A program made the position numbers and the translations under genes. Of a stretch of 64,000 nt of DNA, positions 41,587 through 50,701 are shown one piece after another. The DNA is from CAVTHW01 sp963734625 (GTDB lineage Bacteria > Acidobacteriota > Terriglobia > Bryobacterales > Bryobacteraceae), in assembly GCA_963734625.1 (NCBI GenBank), contig CAVTHW010000014.1, positions 124,001-188,000 of the forward strand, in the 5' to 3' direction. The notes under the pieces were generated by a model that ran no database searches, had not been told where the DNA came from, and saw only the letters and a program-made list of their open reading frames with translations. How positions within the stretch are numbered: position 1 is the stretch's first letter; the number at the start of each line of letters is the position of its first letter.

Positions 41587-44094
41587 GGACCGCCCGGCCG
41601 GATGCCAGCGCGCCAAGTCCAGCATGAGGCCATTGCCATCCGTGAGGATGGTGATCGCGCCCCACTGATCCGTACGCAACGGCGTCACCCTCTGCTCCTC
41701 CAGTCGCTTGAGCAGTAGCGGATGGGGGTGGCCGTAAGAATTCGCATACCCTACTGAAATCACCCCCCAGACGGGCCGCAGTTGCTCCAGCAGAGCCTGG
41801 CCGGTCGACGTCCGGCTGCCGTGGTGGGGGACTTTAAGCACGTCGATCCTGGATAGCCCCCCAGTCTCCACGAGTTGACGCTCAACGCGGGGCTCTATAT
41901 CGCCCGTGAGCAAAATGGAACGGCGCCCGTAGTTCACGCGCATGACCAGGGAATCCTGATCGCCGGCTTCACCGCTCGACAAATCCTCCGGGGGTGGGGC
42001 CATAACGTCGATATGGGCGCCTCCGTAATCCAGACCCTCACCGCCGCTCAGCACCCGAAGCGCGGCCCCGTTTCTATGGACGAGTTCGCGCAGGCGGGCG
42101 CCCTCGGACGATCGGGGAATCGCCCCGATCCATACTTCGCGGGGGCGGAAGTTGCTCACCACGGCCGCCGCCCCGCCCGCGTGGTCCGCGTGCAGGTGGG
42201 TGAGCACAAGCACGTCCAGGCGCTTGATCGACCGGCTCCACAGGTAGGGCGATACCACGTCCTCGCCGATGTCCAGGCGGCTCTGCCGGGTGCCATAGGT
42301 CAGCACCCCGCCGGTGTCCACCAACATCAACTTGCGGTCTGGGAAAGCCAGCAGTATCGAGTCCCCTTGGCCGACGTCTATCGCCGTAAACTCCAAAACT
42401 CCGGGGGTGACCTTGGCCGGAAAGGGATGCCAGACCAGAAGCGTCAGCGCCGCGGCCACGGCCCCTCCCGCCGGCCAGCGCCAGCCACGCGGGCCTCGTA
42501 GCGCGAGCGCCAGCAGCACCAGCGAAACCACGAAGGCGGCCGCCAGCCACAAGGGCGGATCGGGAATCCTCCAGTTCGGCTCCCAGCGGGCGTGCCAATC
42601 TACCACCTTCTGCGACCAGGTGAGCAGCCCGCCACCCAGGTTCGCGGCCGGCCTCCATCCGGTGAACACACCCAGAAATCCGGTTGGAACGGCCAGTTCA
42701 AGCAGGGGAACCACGGCCATGTTAGCCGAGAGCGCCGAAACGGAAACGCGGTGAAAGTACAGCGCCATGGGCAGCGCCAGGCATAGCTGCACGCAAGCTG
42801 TCAGGACAGCCAATTCGCAGCAGTAGAGCAGAACTCGCAGGCCCAGCGCGACTACCCTCAGGAACCACCGCGATGGAACGCCGGCCCACAAGCGAACTGT
42901 CTCAGCCAAAAGCCGCAATTCGACGCGTAGCGCGGCCACTTGAGGCGGCAGGAACAGGTCACGGTTCTTGTCCGCTGGAGCCGCGAGGCCGCGGGCGTAA
43001 GGACCGATGGTCTTTTCCAGGATCGGAACGGCCAAAGCGGCAATGGCAAGAATACAAAGGAACGTCAACTGGAAGCTGGCTTCAAACAACTGATACGGGT
43101 CCAGAACCAGGAAAACGATGGCCAGGGCCGCCAGCAGGTTCAGCAGGCGCTGGCGCCGGTAGAAGTAGCGCGCCGCGACGAAGAGGGACAGGCCCGCGGC
43201 CGCCCGCACCACCGGGGTCTGCCACTCGGTGACCAGCGCATAGAGCCACCCGCAGGCCGCCACGGCCAGCCAGGAGACCATATCCGGCAGCACCCCCAGG
43301 CGCAATAGAAGCGCGATCGCCGCCGTCAGCGCGGCCAGGTGCATCCCTGAAATAACCAGGGCGTGGTAGGTGCCGGTCAGCCGGTATTGATCGGTCCAGC
43401 TCTCCTGGACTTTGGACTGCTCGCCGATCAACAACGCTTGCATCATTCCAATCTGGTAGGCGTCGCCGGCGTAAAGCCGCTCCACCTGGGTCAGGGCCGC
43501 GCTCCGCAGACCGAAGATGAAGCTCCCCAGGACCGAGCCGCATTGCCCCGGCAGGGTTTGGATGCGCGCGCCGGAGGGGACCGATGCGGTCCAGTAGATC
43601 TGGCGCCGGGCCAGGTAGCCCTGGTAGTCGAAGGCGCCCGGGTTGCCGAAATTGCGGGGGAGGCGCAGGCGAGCCTCGAACTCCACCCGTTGACCGTAGC
43701 GCAGGGCGGGCGCCGCCTCGCCCGGTCTGGGGTACAGCGTGACGCGAGCCCGCGCACCGCGGCCAAGTTCCAGGATGAACTGCTCGCGGTCGGGGAAGAA
43801 GGCTGGCGGCTCCACCACGCAGCCGCTGAGGACCATGATCTCGCGGGGCTGCGCTTCGATCACGGGCGGAGGTCCCGGCCGGCGCAGCAGTTCCAGGAGC
43901 CCTCCCGCGAAAAGGATGGCCGCGAGCAGGCAGGGCTGGAGCATGCGCCCCGCGCCGGCCAGGCGTGCAGCCAGGGCCAGCGCCAAGAACGCGGAAATGA
44001 GAATTATCAGTTCGCGGCTATCGAAACCGATCAGCCGGCCGCCGGCGATTCCCCCAGCCAGGGCGACCGCCGGCAAGAGCAACGGATGGCGCAA
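41575..44094 (-). CDS. comEC: ComEC/Rec2 DNA-uptake channel
   Basis: Inner-membrane channel that brings transforming single-stranded DNA into the cytoplasm. The 839-aa protein has an N-terminal DUF4131-like part, a Competence domain with many helices (from about residue 215, TGTYHALVISGMHLAALTAA), and a C-terminal metallo-beta-lactamase domain (DVGQGDSILLAFPDRKLML, VLVLTHLHADHAGGAAAVV). All three parts are present, so it looks functional. With pilD it hints at natural competence, though other com genes are not in view. Confidence 0.93.
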   Translation of the reverse strand: MRHPLLLPAVALAGGIAGGRLIGFDSRELIILISAFLALALAARLAGAGRMLQPCLLAAILFAGGLLELLRRPGPPPVIEAQPREIMVLSGCVVEPPAFFPDREQFILELGRGARARVTLYPRPGEAAPALRYGQRVEFEARLRLPRNFGNPGAFDYQGYLARRQIYWTASVPSGARIQTLPGQCGSVLGSFIFGLRSAALTQVERLYAGDAYQIGMMQALLIGEQSKVQESWTDQYRLTGTYHALVISGMHLAALTAAIALLLRLGVLPDMVSWLAVAACGWLYALVTEWQTPVVRAAAGLSLFVAARYFYRRQRLLNLLAALAIVFLVLDPYQLFEASFQLTFLCILAIAALAVPILEKTIGPYARGLAAPADKNRDLFLPPQVAALRVELRLLAETVRLWAGVPSRWFLRVVALGLRVLLYCCELAVLTACVQLCLALPMALYFHRVSVSALSANMAVVPLLELAVPTGFLGVFTGWRPAANLGGGLLTWSQKVVDWHARWEPNWRIPDPPLWLAAAFVVSLVLLALALRGPRGWRWPAGGAVAAALTLLVWHPFPAKVTPGVLEFTAIDVGQGDSILLAFPDRKLMLVDTGGVLTYGTRQSRLDIGEDVVSPYLWSRSIKRLDVLVLTHLHADHAGGAAAVVSNFRPREVWIGAIPRSSEGARLRELVHRNGAALRVLSGGEGLDYGGAHIDVMAPPPEDLSSGEAGDQDSLVMRVNYGRRSILLTGDIEPRVERQLVETGGLSRIDVLKVPHHGSRTSTGQALLEQLRPVWGVISVGYANSYGHPHPLLLKRLEEQRVTPLRTDQWGAITILTDGNGLMLDLARWHPAGRSLLR

Positions 44095-44105
44095 GTTCCC
44101 CTAAC

Positions 44106-44186
44106 AGCCCGCAAGCTGAAGCTTGCGCCACAAGCGCGATCAACGCTTTGGGGCCAAAGTGGCGCAAGCTTTAGCTTGCGAGGGCT
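44106..44186. repeat. Long imperfect palindrome, REP-like, upstream of comEC
   Basis: The arm GCAAGCTGAAGCTTGCGCCA at 44111-44130 (plus one C) is matched by the reverse complement at 44159-44179 with one mismatch, and outer AGCCC/GGGCT bases extend it. Each arm contains its own small palindrome around AAGCTT. A further stem AAGCG/CGCTT lies in the centre. It sits between two minus-strand genes and may act as a terminator of the epimerase transcript. Confidence 0.7.
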
Positions 44187-44227
44187 CCTGGAACAGTAGT
44201 GGGGATAACCCGGCTGAGGTTCTCCGC

Positions 44228-45220
44228 TTAGTTGGCGGCCGCCGCGGCGGCCGTCGCCTGGAGCAGGCGGTCCTCGAAGGAATAGTCATGCTCCCGGTGG
44301 TCGCGGTGGCGCAGATACCAGCGGTAGGTTTCCTCCAGCCCCTCGACGAAGCCGGTCGGCTTGAAACCCAGCATCCGCTGCGCTTTACTGACAATCTGGG
44401 TGATCGGCGGCAAGTCGTAGTAGACCCCGAAGTAGGGATGCGGACCCATGGCGTTTCCCCCGGCGCGCGCGATTCGCTCCCTGGGGACACGCACGAGTTG
44501 CGCCTTCTTTCCGGCGGCCGCGGCGAACGCCTCCACCACTTCGGCCTGGGTGATGGGCCGCAGGTTGGCGATGTTGAAAGCGTGCCCCGCCACCGCCGGG
44601 TCCTCCAGGACGCGAAGGCAGGCCCACACCAGATCCTTGACATAAACGAACTGCATGAGGCGGCGTCCATCGCCCGGCATGATAATCGGTCTCTTGTCGC
44701 GCAGGCGGTCCCAGAAGAAAGCCTCCCGGTAAAACGGGTTGAGGGGGCCGTACACGAAGGGAGGCCGAAGGGTGACGACGGGGAACCCGGTCCTCTGGTG
44801 CAGCCGGAACAGCGCCCTCTCGGTCATCGCTTTGTTCCGCGCGTATACTTCGGAGTGATCGTCGGGGGCCAGCGCGTCGCCCTCGTGATGATTCAGGCCG
44901 TCGCCGTAGGCCGCCACGCTGGACATGAAGACGTACCGCTGCAGGTGGTTGCCGCAGGCCGAGGCGGAGGCTTCCACCTGGGCGGCAGTGGTACCGCGCT
45001 CCCAGTCGTAGGCGTTATCGAACACCGCGTCGAAGCCGCCGGCCAAGGCGCTCCGCATGGCAGCCGGGTCGTTGCGGTCGGCCACAAGCTCGCCCACTCG
45101 CTTGCCCAGGTCGTGGCCCGCCTTGCGATGCAGAACCGTGACCTTGTGACCAGCCTTCAACAGCTCGGCGACCAGCAGGCGGCCGATGAACAGCGTGCCG
45201 CCGATTATGAGGACATTCAT
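44228..45220 (-). CDS. NAD-dependent epimerase/dehydratase (extended SDR)
   Basis: A 330-aa Rossmann-fold protein: MNVLIIGGTLFIGRLLVAEL at the start gives the GxxxxxG nucleotide site (variant GGTLFIG). YVFMSSVAAYGDGLNHH and the later YARNK supply the Ser and YxxxK catalytic residues. It resembles sugar-nucleotide epimerases or the CSP41-like/isoflavone-reductase-like SDRs. Substrate unknown. ATG 45220 is chosen since the longer frame lies in the leader; the Ino1 stop is about 29 bp upstream. Confidence 0.82.
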   Translation of the reverse strand: MNVLIIGGTLFIGRLLVAELLKAGHKVTVLHRKAGHDLGKRVGELVADRNDPAAMRSALAGGFDAVFDNAYDWERGTTAAQVEASASACGNHLQRYVFMSSVAAYGDGLNHHEGDALAPDDHSEVYARNKAMTERALFRLHQRTGFPVVTLRPPFVYGPLNPFYREAFFWDRLRDKRPIIMPGDGRRLMQFVYVKDLVWACLRVLEDPAVAGHAFNIANLRPITQAEVVEAFAAAAGKKAQLVRVPRERIARAGGNAMGPHPYFGVYYDLPPITQIVSKAQRMLGFKPTGFVEGLEETYRWYLRHRDHREHDYSFEDRLLQATAAAAAAN

Positions 45221-45249
45221 CGCTTTTCGGGAGGCGGACACCCAGACAG

Positions 45250-46569
45250 CTAGTCGTAGTACTCCAAACCAAGGTGGGTGATCAATTCCTCGCCCCGCAT
45301 CCACCGCAACGTGTTCTTCAGCTTCATCAACTGGATGAAAATGTCGTGCTCAGGATACAGCCCGGGGGCGGTCATGGGCCCCTTGAAGTAGAAGGACAGC
45401 CATTCCTGCACGCCCTTCATCCCGGCCCGCTGTGCCAGATCCATCAACAGAACCAGATCCAGCACCAGGGGCGCGGCCAGAATCGAATCCCGGCACAGGA
45501 AATCGATCTTGATCTGCATCGGGTAGCCCATCCACCCGAAGATGTCGATATTGTCCCAGCCTTCCTTGGCGTCGCCGCGCGGCGGATAGTAGTTGATTCG
45601 AACCAGGTGGTAGAGATCCTTGTACAACTCGGGGTAAAGCTCGGGCTGGAGGATGTAGTTCAGCACCGAGAGCTTGGTCTCCTCCTTGGTTTTGAAGGAG
45701 CCCGGATCGTTCAGCACCTCTCCATCCCGGTTGCCGAGGATGTTGGTGGAGAACCAGCCTTTGACTCCCAGCATCCTGGCCTTCAAACCCGGCGCGAGGA
45801 TGGTCTTCATGAGCGTCTGGCCGGTCTTGAAGTCCTTGCCGCAGATCGGAGCCCCCATCTCCCGGGCGAGTTCATGGAGAGCGGGCACGTCGGTAGTCAG
45901 GTTGGGCGCGCCGTTGGCGTGAGCGATGCCCATTTTCAGGGCGGCGTAGGCATAAACCTGGCTGGGGGCGATGCCCGGGTCGTTGGCCGCCAGGCCGCGT
46001 TCGAAGTTCTTCAGGGTCTGGTGGACCTCGGCGGCCTGGTGATGCACTTCAGTGGAGCCGCACCAGATCATGACCACCCGCGACACCCCGTTGGTCTTCT
46101 TGAAGTTCTCGATGTCCTCCATCACCATGCGGGCTTTGTCCATCTTCGACCCGCCCTGCTTCACGTTCGGCCCGGTGATTAGCCGGACGTATTCCTGGTC
46201 GAAGACGGCCTTCATCGGCTTGATTCGGGACAGCGGCTCCTTCACCTTGTCCAGGTCCGCCCGATCGAGCACGCCCGCCTTGATGCCCGCCTCGTAGACG
46301 TTGTCCTCGAAGATGTCCCAGCCCCCGATAACCAAGTCGTTCAGGCTCGCCAAGGGCACAAAATCCTTAATCTTCGGGCTCCGGCCATCCGTCCTCTTTC
46401 CCAGCCGGATGGCGCCCATCTGGGTCAACGAGCCGATCGGCAGCGCGTGTCCCGCCTTGATGGACTCCACCCCGGCGATGAATGTGGAAGTGACGGCCCC
46501 CATACCTGGAATCAACACTCCGAGTTTGCCCTCGGCGGGCGCGATCTGCACACTATCCTTGCTGGGCAA
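45250..46569 (-). CDS. ino1: Myo-inositol-1-phosphate synthase
   Basis: NAD-dependent conversion of glucose 6-phosphate to inositol 1-phosphate. The 439-aa protein shows VLIPGMGAVTSTFIAGVESI, SLTQMGAIRLGKRTDG, and the family block GVKGWFSTNILGNRDGEVLN. The start is TTG 46569, preceded by AAGGAG. The enzyme feeds phosphatidylinositol or other inositol lipids, or compatible solutes. The epimerase gene downstream is close enough for cotranscription. Confidence 0.93.
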   Translation of the reverse strand: MPSKDSVQIAPAEGKLGVLIPGMGAVTSTFIAGVESIKAGHALPIGSLTQMGAIRLGKRTDGRSPKIKDFVPLASLNDLVIGGWDIFEDNVYEAGIKAGVLDRADLDKVKEPLSRIKPMKAVFDQEYVRLITGPNVKQGGSKMDKARMVMEDIENFKKTNGVSRVVMIWCGSTEVHHQAAEVHQTLKNFERGLAANDPGIAPSQVYAYAALKMGIAHANGAPNLTTDVPALHELAREMGAPICGKDFKTGQTLMKTILAPGLKARMLGVKGWFSTNILGNRDGEVLNDPGSFKTKEETKLSVLNYILQPELYPELYKDLYHLVRINYYPPRGDAKEGWDNIDIFGWMGYPMQIKIDFLCRDSILAAPLVLDLVLLMDLAQRAGMKGVQEWLSFYFKGPMTAPGLYPEHDIFIQLMKLKNTLRWMRGEELITHLGLEYYD

Positions 46570-46638
46570 CGTTCACTTTCTCCTTTTCTTTCAATGGCCT
46601 GCTGAACCCGGCACCGTAAATGTTATACTACCATTCTC

Positions 46639-47415
46639 GTGGCGGAACGCGCGATGGCCTGGAGCGCCATAATCGTCGATGACGAGCAGTTGGCGTGCGA
46701 GGAACTGGCTTACCTGCTGAAGGACTTCCCCGACATTGAGGTGGTGGGCTCCGGCAGGAACGGTCTCGACGCAGTGCGCCTCATAGAGAAGTTGGAGCCC
46801 GATCTGGCTTTCCTGGACGTCCAGATGCCCGGCCTGGATGGCCTGGGGGTCATCCGGAAAGTCAAGGAAGCCGGGCTCCCTGCCCCTCATTTTATCTTGG
46901 CTACGGCCTACGACCAGTACGCCATCGAAGCGTTCCGCCTGAACGCCCTGGACTACGTGCTCAAACCGGTGGACAAAGAGCGCCTCGCCGAGACCATCGA
47001 GCGCGCCCGGCGCATGCTCCAGGAACGGCAAAAGGCCGAGACCTCGGAAGCGCAGCCAGCCGGCCGACCGTCCACTCAGCGGGTCAAGCTCATGGTCAAG
47101 AGCGGCAACCGGAACTTCATCGTCGACTCCGAGGATGTCGTCTACGCCACGATCAACGACGGCGTGATCACGATCATCACCACCACCCTGGAGGGGGAGT
47201 CAAACTACCGCGCCCTTGAGGATCTGCAGTCCAGCCTCGACCCTGACGTCTTCTGGCGCGTCCACCGTTCGTTCCTGGTGAACATCAACCGGATCAAGGA
47301 AGTGATCCCCTGGTTCAAGTCGAGCTACCAGTTGCGCATGGACGACAAGAAGCAGACCGAGATCCCCGTCAGCCGGGTCCAGACCAAGCGCCTCCGCTCC
47401 CTACTGAAGCTCTAA
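46639..47415 (+). CDS. LytTR-family response regulator
   Basis: A 258-aa regulator: receiver domain (IIVDDEQLACEELAYLLKDF, phospho-Asp in LAFLDVQMPGLDG, Lys in YVLKPVDKERL) joined to a LytTR DNA-binding domain (VKSGNRNFIVDSEDVVYATI, FWRVHRSFLVNINRIKEV). Such regulators usually work with a LytS-type kinase, which is not adjacent. A TATACT box (46624-46629) lies just before the GTG start 46639; ATG 46657 is an alternative start. Confidence 0.92.
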   Translation: MAERAMAWSAIIVDDEQLACEELAYLLKDFPDIEVVGSGRNGLDAVRLIEKLEPDLAFLDVQMPGLDGLGVIRKVKEAGLPAPHFILATAYDQYAIEAFRLNALDYVLKPVDKERLAETIERARRMLQERQKAETSEAQPAGRPSTQRVKLMVKSGNRNFIVDSEDVVYATINDGVITIITTTLEGESNYRALEDLQSSLDPDVFWRVHRSFLVNINRIKEVIPWFKSSYQLRMDDKKQTEIPVSRVQTKRLRSLLKL

Positions 47416-47437
47416 AAGGGGACAGACGCATTTGTTT

Positions 47438-47485
47438 CCCAATGTTGCCTGGGCAATTGCCGGCAACTGGCCAGGCAACATTGGG
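47438..47485. repeat. Perfect 15-bp inverted repeat in an intergenic region
   Basis: CCCAATGTTGCCTGG (47438-47452) and CCAGGCAACATTGGG (47471-47485) are exact reverse complements around an 18-nt loop. It begins about 22 bp after the response regulator stop and follows an A-rich AAAAGGGGACAGACGC string. It could be a terminator or a REP element. The rest of 47416-47673 shows no gene. Confidence 0.8.
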
Positions 47486-47673
47486 ACACCATGTATTCGG
47501 GCCGAACGGTGTTCTCGGCCGTGGTAGGGATGCGAGTTGCCCCGCACCGGGTGCGTGACACAGTAGTGGCCCATGTGGGGTCTGGCTCTCAGACAGGCTA
47601 CGGCTTTCGAGCCGGGGTTGTTCGGGTTGTTGCGAGCTGCCGGGCCGCCGGGCGGTGCTACAATCTGATTGGC

Positions 47674-48399
47674 ATGCCTCGCAGTGTCGCCCTTTTTGTC
47701 ACATGCATCGTGGATCAGCTCTTTCCGGAAGTTGGTCTGGCGACGGTGGAGGTGCTCGAGCGCCTGGGCTATACCGTGGATTTCCCCGAAAAGCAGACCT
47801 GTTGCGGCCAGCCGGCCTTCAACTCAGGTTACCGGGACGAGGCCCGCGAGGTGGCCTGCCATTGCCTCGAAGTCCTCGCCGGAGCGGACTACGTCATCGT
47901 GCCTTCCGGCTCCTGCACCTCGATGATCACGCACCACTATGAGGAGCTTTTCGACAAGGACCCGCGCCGCCTCGACCAGGCGCGGCGCCTGGCTCCCCGC
48001 GTCTGGGAATTCAGCAAGTTCCTGCTCGAAGTGGCCGGCGTCGAGGACGTGGGCGCGCGCTACGACGGCGTCGTCACCTTCCACGACAGTTGCCACGGCC
48101 TCCGCGAGCTGGGAATCAAGGAAGGGCCGCGCCGGCTGCTGGCGCGCGTCAAGGGCCTCACCCTGCGGGAAATGGACATCCCCGAGGAGTGCTGCGGCTT
48201 CGGCGGCACATTCTCGGTGAAGTTCCCGTCTATCTCGGGCGCGATGTCGCGCACCAAGATCGAATCCATTATTAAGACCGGCGCGGACACGGTGGTGGGA
48301 GTCGATGCGAGCTGCCTGATGCAGCTCAGGGGCGTCCTTTCGCGGGATGGGTTGCCCGTCAAGACCATGCACCTGGCGCAAGTCCTGGCTTCCCGCTGA
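47674..48399 (+). CDS. lutA: Lactate utilization protein A (Fe-S oxidoreductase subunit)
   Basis: One of three proteins of the LutABC complex that oxidises L-lactate to pyruvate. The 241-aa protein has two cysteine-rich CCG domains: QTCCGQPAFNSGYRDEA in the first, and HDSCHGLRELGIKEGPRRLL plus EECCGFGGTFSVKFPSISGA in the second. The start ATG 47674 is supported by a TACAAT box just upstream and by the conserved N-terminus. Followed by lutB 10 bp later. Confidence 0.92.
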   Translation: MPRSVALFVTCIVDQLFPEVGLATVEVLERLGYTVDFPEKQTCCGQPAFNSGYRDEAREVACHCLEVLAGADYVIVPSGSCTSMITHHYEELFDKDPRRLDQARRLAPRVWEFSKFLLEVAGVEDVGARYDGVVTFHDSCHGLRELGIKEGPRRLLARVKGLTLREMDIPEECCGFGGTFSVKFPSISGAMSRTKIESIIKTGADTVVGVDASCLMQLRGVLSRDGLPVKTMHLAQVLASR

Positions 48400-48408
48400 T
48401 CGCTGGCC

Positions 48409-49807
48409 ATGCCTACCGCCCCTCAAGAGCAGTTTCGGAAAACGCTGGCGGATTCCAGCCTCCAACTCGCCATCTACTCCGCGACCGGACGCCTGATTGG
48501 CAAGCGGCGCGCTGCGGTCAACTCGGAGGTCCTCCCCGACTACCAGGAACTGCGGGACCAGGCCCACGCCTTGAAGCAGCACACCATGGACAACCTGGAC
48601 CACTACCTGAAGCAGTTCGAGGCAGGCGTGACGGCGCGCGACGGCAAGGTGGTCTGGTGTCAGGACGCGGGCGAGGCCTCCGAGTTCCTCGTGCGCCTGG
48701 CCCGGGAGAAGGGCGCCCGGCTCTTCACCAAAGGGCAAGTCGATGACCGCCGAGGAAATCGACCTTACCGCGCGCCTCGAGGAGCACGGGCTGGAGGCGG
48801 TCGAGAGCGATCTCGGAGAGTACATCGTTCAACTGGCGGGATCGCGGCCCTACCACATCGTGGCGCCGATGCTGAACCTGACCCGCTACGATGTCGCCGA
48901 CCTGCTCACCCGCGCCCTGGGCGTCGAGCGCGAGACCGTCCCCGAAAACCAGGCCAAGATCGCGCGCCGCGTGATGCGCGAGAAGTTCCTGGCCGCCGGC
49001 ATAGGCATAACCGGGGCGAACTTCCTGGTGGCGGACTCGGGAGCGGTGGTGTTGGTGACCAACGAAGGCAACGGCCGCATGTGTACCACCTTGCCTAAGG
49101 TCCATGTCGCCATCGCCGGGATCGAGAAGTTGATCCCCCGCGCTCAGGACCTGGCCGTATTCCTGAAGCTTTTGGGACGCAGCGCCACGGGGCAGCTTCT
49201 GACCGTCTACACTTCCTTCCTCGCCGGGCCCCGGCGTCCGAATGAGATCGATGGCCCCGAGGAGTTCTACGTTCTCCTGCTGGATAACGGCCGCACTCGG
49301 CTGCTGGCCGACCGCGAGAAACGTCAGTCGCTCTACTGCATCCGCTGCGGCGCGTGTCTCAATCACTGTCCCGTGTACCGCAAGATCGGCGGCCACAATT
49401 TTCCCTGGGTCTATTCCGGCCCGATTGGAATGGTCATCAGCCCGCAGTACCGCGGCATCGGCCAGGATCCCTGGCTCCCGTTCGCCTCCAGCCTGTGCGG
49501 AGCCTGCGCCGAAGTCTGTCCGGTCAAGATCGAACTGCCCAAATTGCTGCTGGCGCTTCGCGGCGAGGTGGTGAGCCGCGAGGGCGAATCGAGACTGGAG
49601 CGCCTGGCTTTCCGCGCCTGGTCCTGGTTGATGCGCCACCCGCGCCTCTTTGAACTGGCCGGCACGATGGGCGCGCTGGTGCGCAAGGTTCCGTTTGTGC
49701 CGAGCATTGGCCCGCTCAAGGCGTGGACCAGCGAGCGGGATATCCCGCCGCCGCCCTCCAAGAGCTTCCGCCAGTTGTGGCGTACGCGTCAGGGGGGCGC
49801 CCGCTGA
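48409..49807 (+). CDS. lutB: Lactate utilization protein B, iron-sulfur (frameshifted)
   Basis: The [4Fe-4S] subunit of LutABC. The N-terminal part (48409 onward) contains the LUD-like start (VLPDYQELRDQAHALKQHTM, AREKGARLFTKG) and then derails. The remaining frame starts at MTAEEIDL (48743) and carries ITGANFLVADSGAVVLVTNE and two ferredoxin-type clusters (CIRCGACLNHCPVY and CGACAEVCPV). Removing one G of the GGG at 48733-48735 joins them as TKGKSMTAEEIDL, so one base too many is the simplest reading. As written, only the shorter ORF from 48743 would be intact. Ends with a 1-bp overlap to lutC. Confidence 0.85.
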
Positions 49808-50439
49808 TGTCCCGCGACCAAATCCTCCACAAAGTTCGTACCGCCCTGGGCCGCAGCGCCGGCCAGCCGCCCGCTGTTGTGCCGGAGGCGCGTCTCCGAG
49901 TGCCGGAAGTGGACCTGGAAACGCGGCTTGCGCGCTTTTCGCGGGCGCTGGAGGTTCTCGGCGGCAAGTTCCATCGTGCCGCCTCGATGGACGACGCCCG
50001 CGCGTACGTCGCCGCGTTGGTCGATGGCCGCTCCGCCGTGGCCTCCAACTCGCCTTACCTGGAGCAGTGCGGGATCACGGCACTCGCCGGTGTGCGGAGT
50101 GGATTCCTGGCGGAGCCGGAATTGCGGGCCCTTTGCGCCGTGACTGACTTTGGCGTCACCAGCGCAAACTACGGTCTGGCCGATACGGGCTCGCTGGTCA
50201 TGCTCGCCAGCCGCGAGGAAGCCCGCATGATCTCGTTACTCCCTCCGGTCCACATAGCCGTCCTGGCGAAGGAGCGGATACTGACGGGCCTGGACGAATT
50301 GTTCACCGTGCTGCCCTTGCCGGCTGAGGCAGCTTCCTCCATGGTCCTGATCACCGGCCCGAGCCAGACCACCGATATCGAGCAGCTCCTCATCCGCGGT
50401 GTGCATGGCCCCGGGGAAATCCACGTCATAGTCGTTTAG
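49807..50439 (+). CDS. lutC: Lactate utilization protein C (LUD domain)
   Basis: Third subunit of LutABC, 210 aa. The LUD fold is recognisable from DFGVTSANYGLADTGSLVML and LLPPVHIAVLAKERILTGLD, and the C-terminal TGPSQTTDIEQLLIRGVHGP. The start is ATG 49807 in TGATG, directly coupled to lutB. The operon ends 41 bp before a tRNA gene. Confidence 0.93.
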   Translation: MSRDQILHKVRTALGRSAGQPPAVVPEARLRVPEVDLETRLARFSRALEVLGGKFHRAASMDDARAYVAALVDGRSAVASNSPYLEQCGITALAGVRSGFLAEPELRALCAVTDFGVTSANYGLADTGSLVMLASREEARMISLLPPVHIAVLAKERILTGLDELFTVLPLPAEAASSMVLITGPSQTTDIEQLLIRGVHGPGEIHVIVV

Positions 50440-50451
50440 AATCGTTCGTGC

Positions 50452-50457
50452 TACACT
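50452..50457 (+). promoter_or_regulatory. Possible -10 box of the tRNA gene
   Basis: TACACT stands 24 bp before the tRNA 5' end, in the short gap after lutC. The -35 region would fall in the end of lutC and is not convincing, so the tRNA may also be read through from the lut operon. Confidence 0.35.
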
Positions 50458-50480
50458 AATCAACTGAATTGAAAGGCTTT

Positions 50481-50557
<77 letters not shown>

Positions 50558-50665
50558 ATTCCGTCTATCCCTCGCGGCTAACTGAATTTGCCGTCTCCTG
50601 GATCCTCCTGCCCCGAAGAAGAATGCGACCTGCGGTCACGGTCAGCATCAAACGAGACATGAAGG

Positions 50666-50683
50666 TCTAGAGATAAATCTAGA
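50666..50683 (+). promoter_or_regulatory. Leader hairpin before the sorting-signal protein gene
   Basis: TCTAGA-GATAAA-TCTAGA forms a 6-bp stem with a 6-nt loop, ending directly before the strong ribosome binding site AAAGGAGAAGGAG and the ATG at 50702. It may protect the 5' end or modulate translation. The rest of 50558-50701 shows no gene. Confidence 0.35.
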
Positions 50684-50701
50684 GCAAAGGAGAAGGAGCA
50701 A

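Noticed and set aside
45250..46569. Ino1 as evidence for mycothiol synthesis
   Set aside because: bshA, not mshA-like sequence, is present, and no msh genes are nearby. Inositol lipids are a simpler reason for Ino1.
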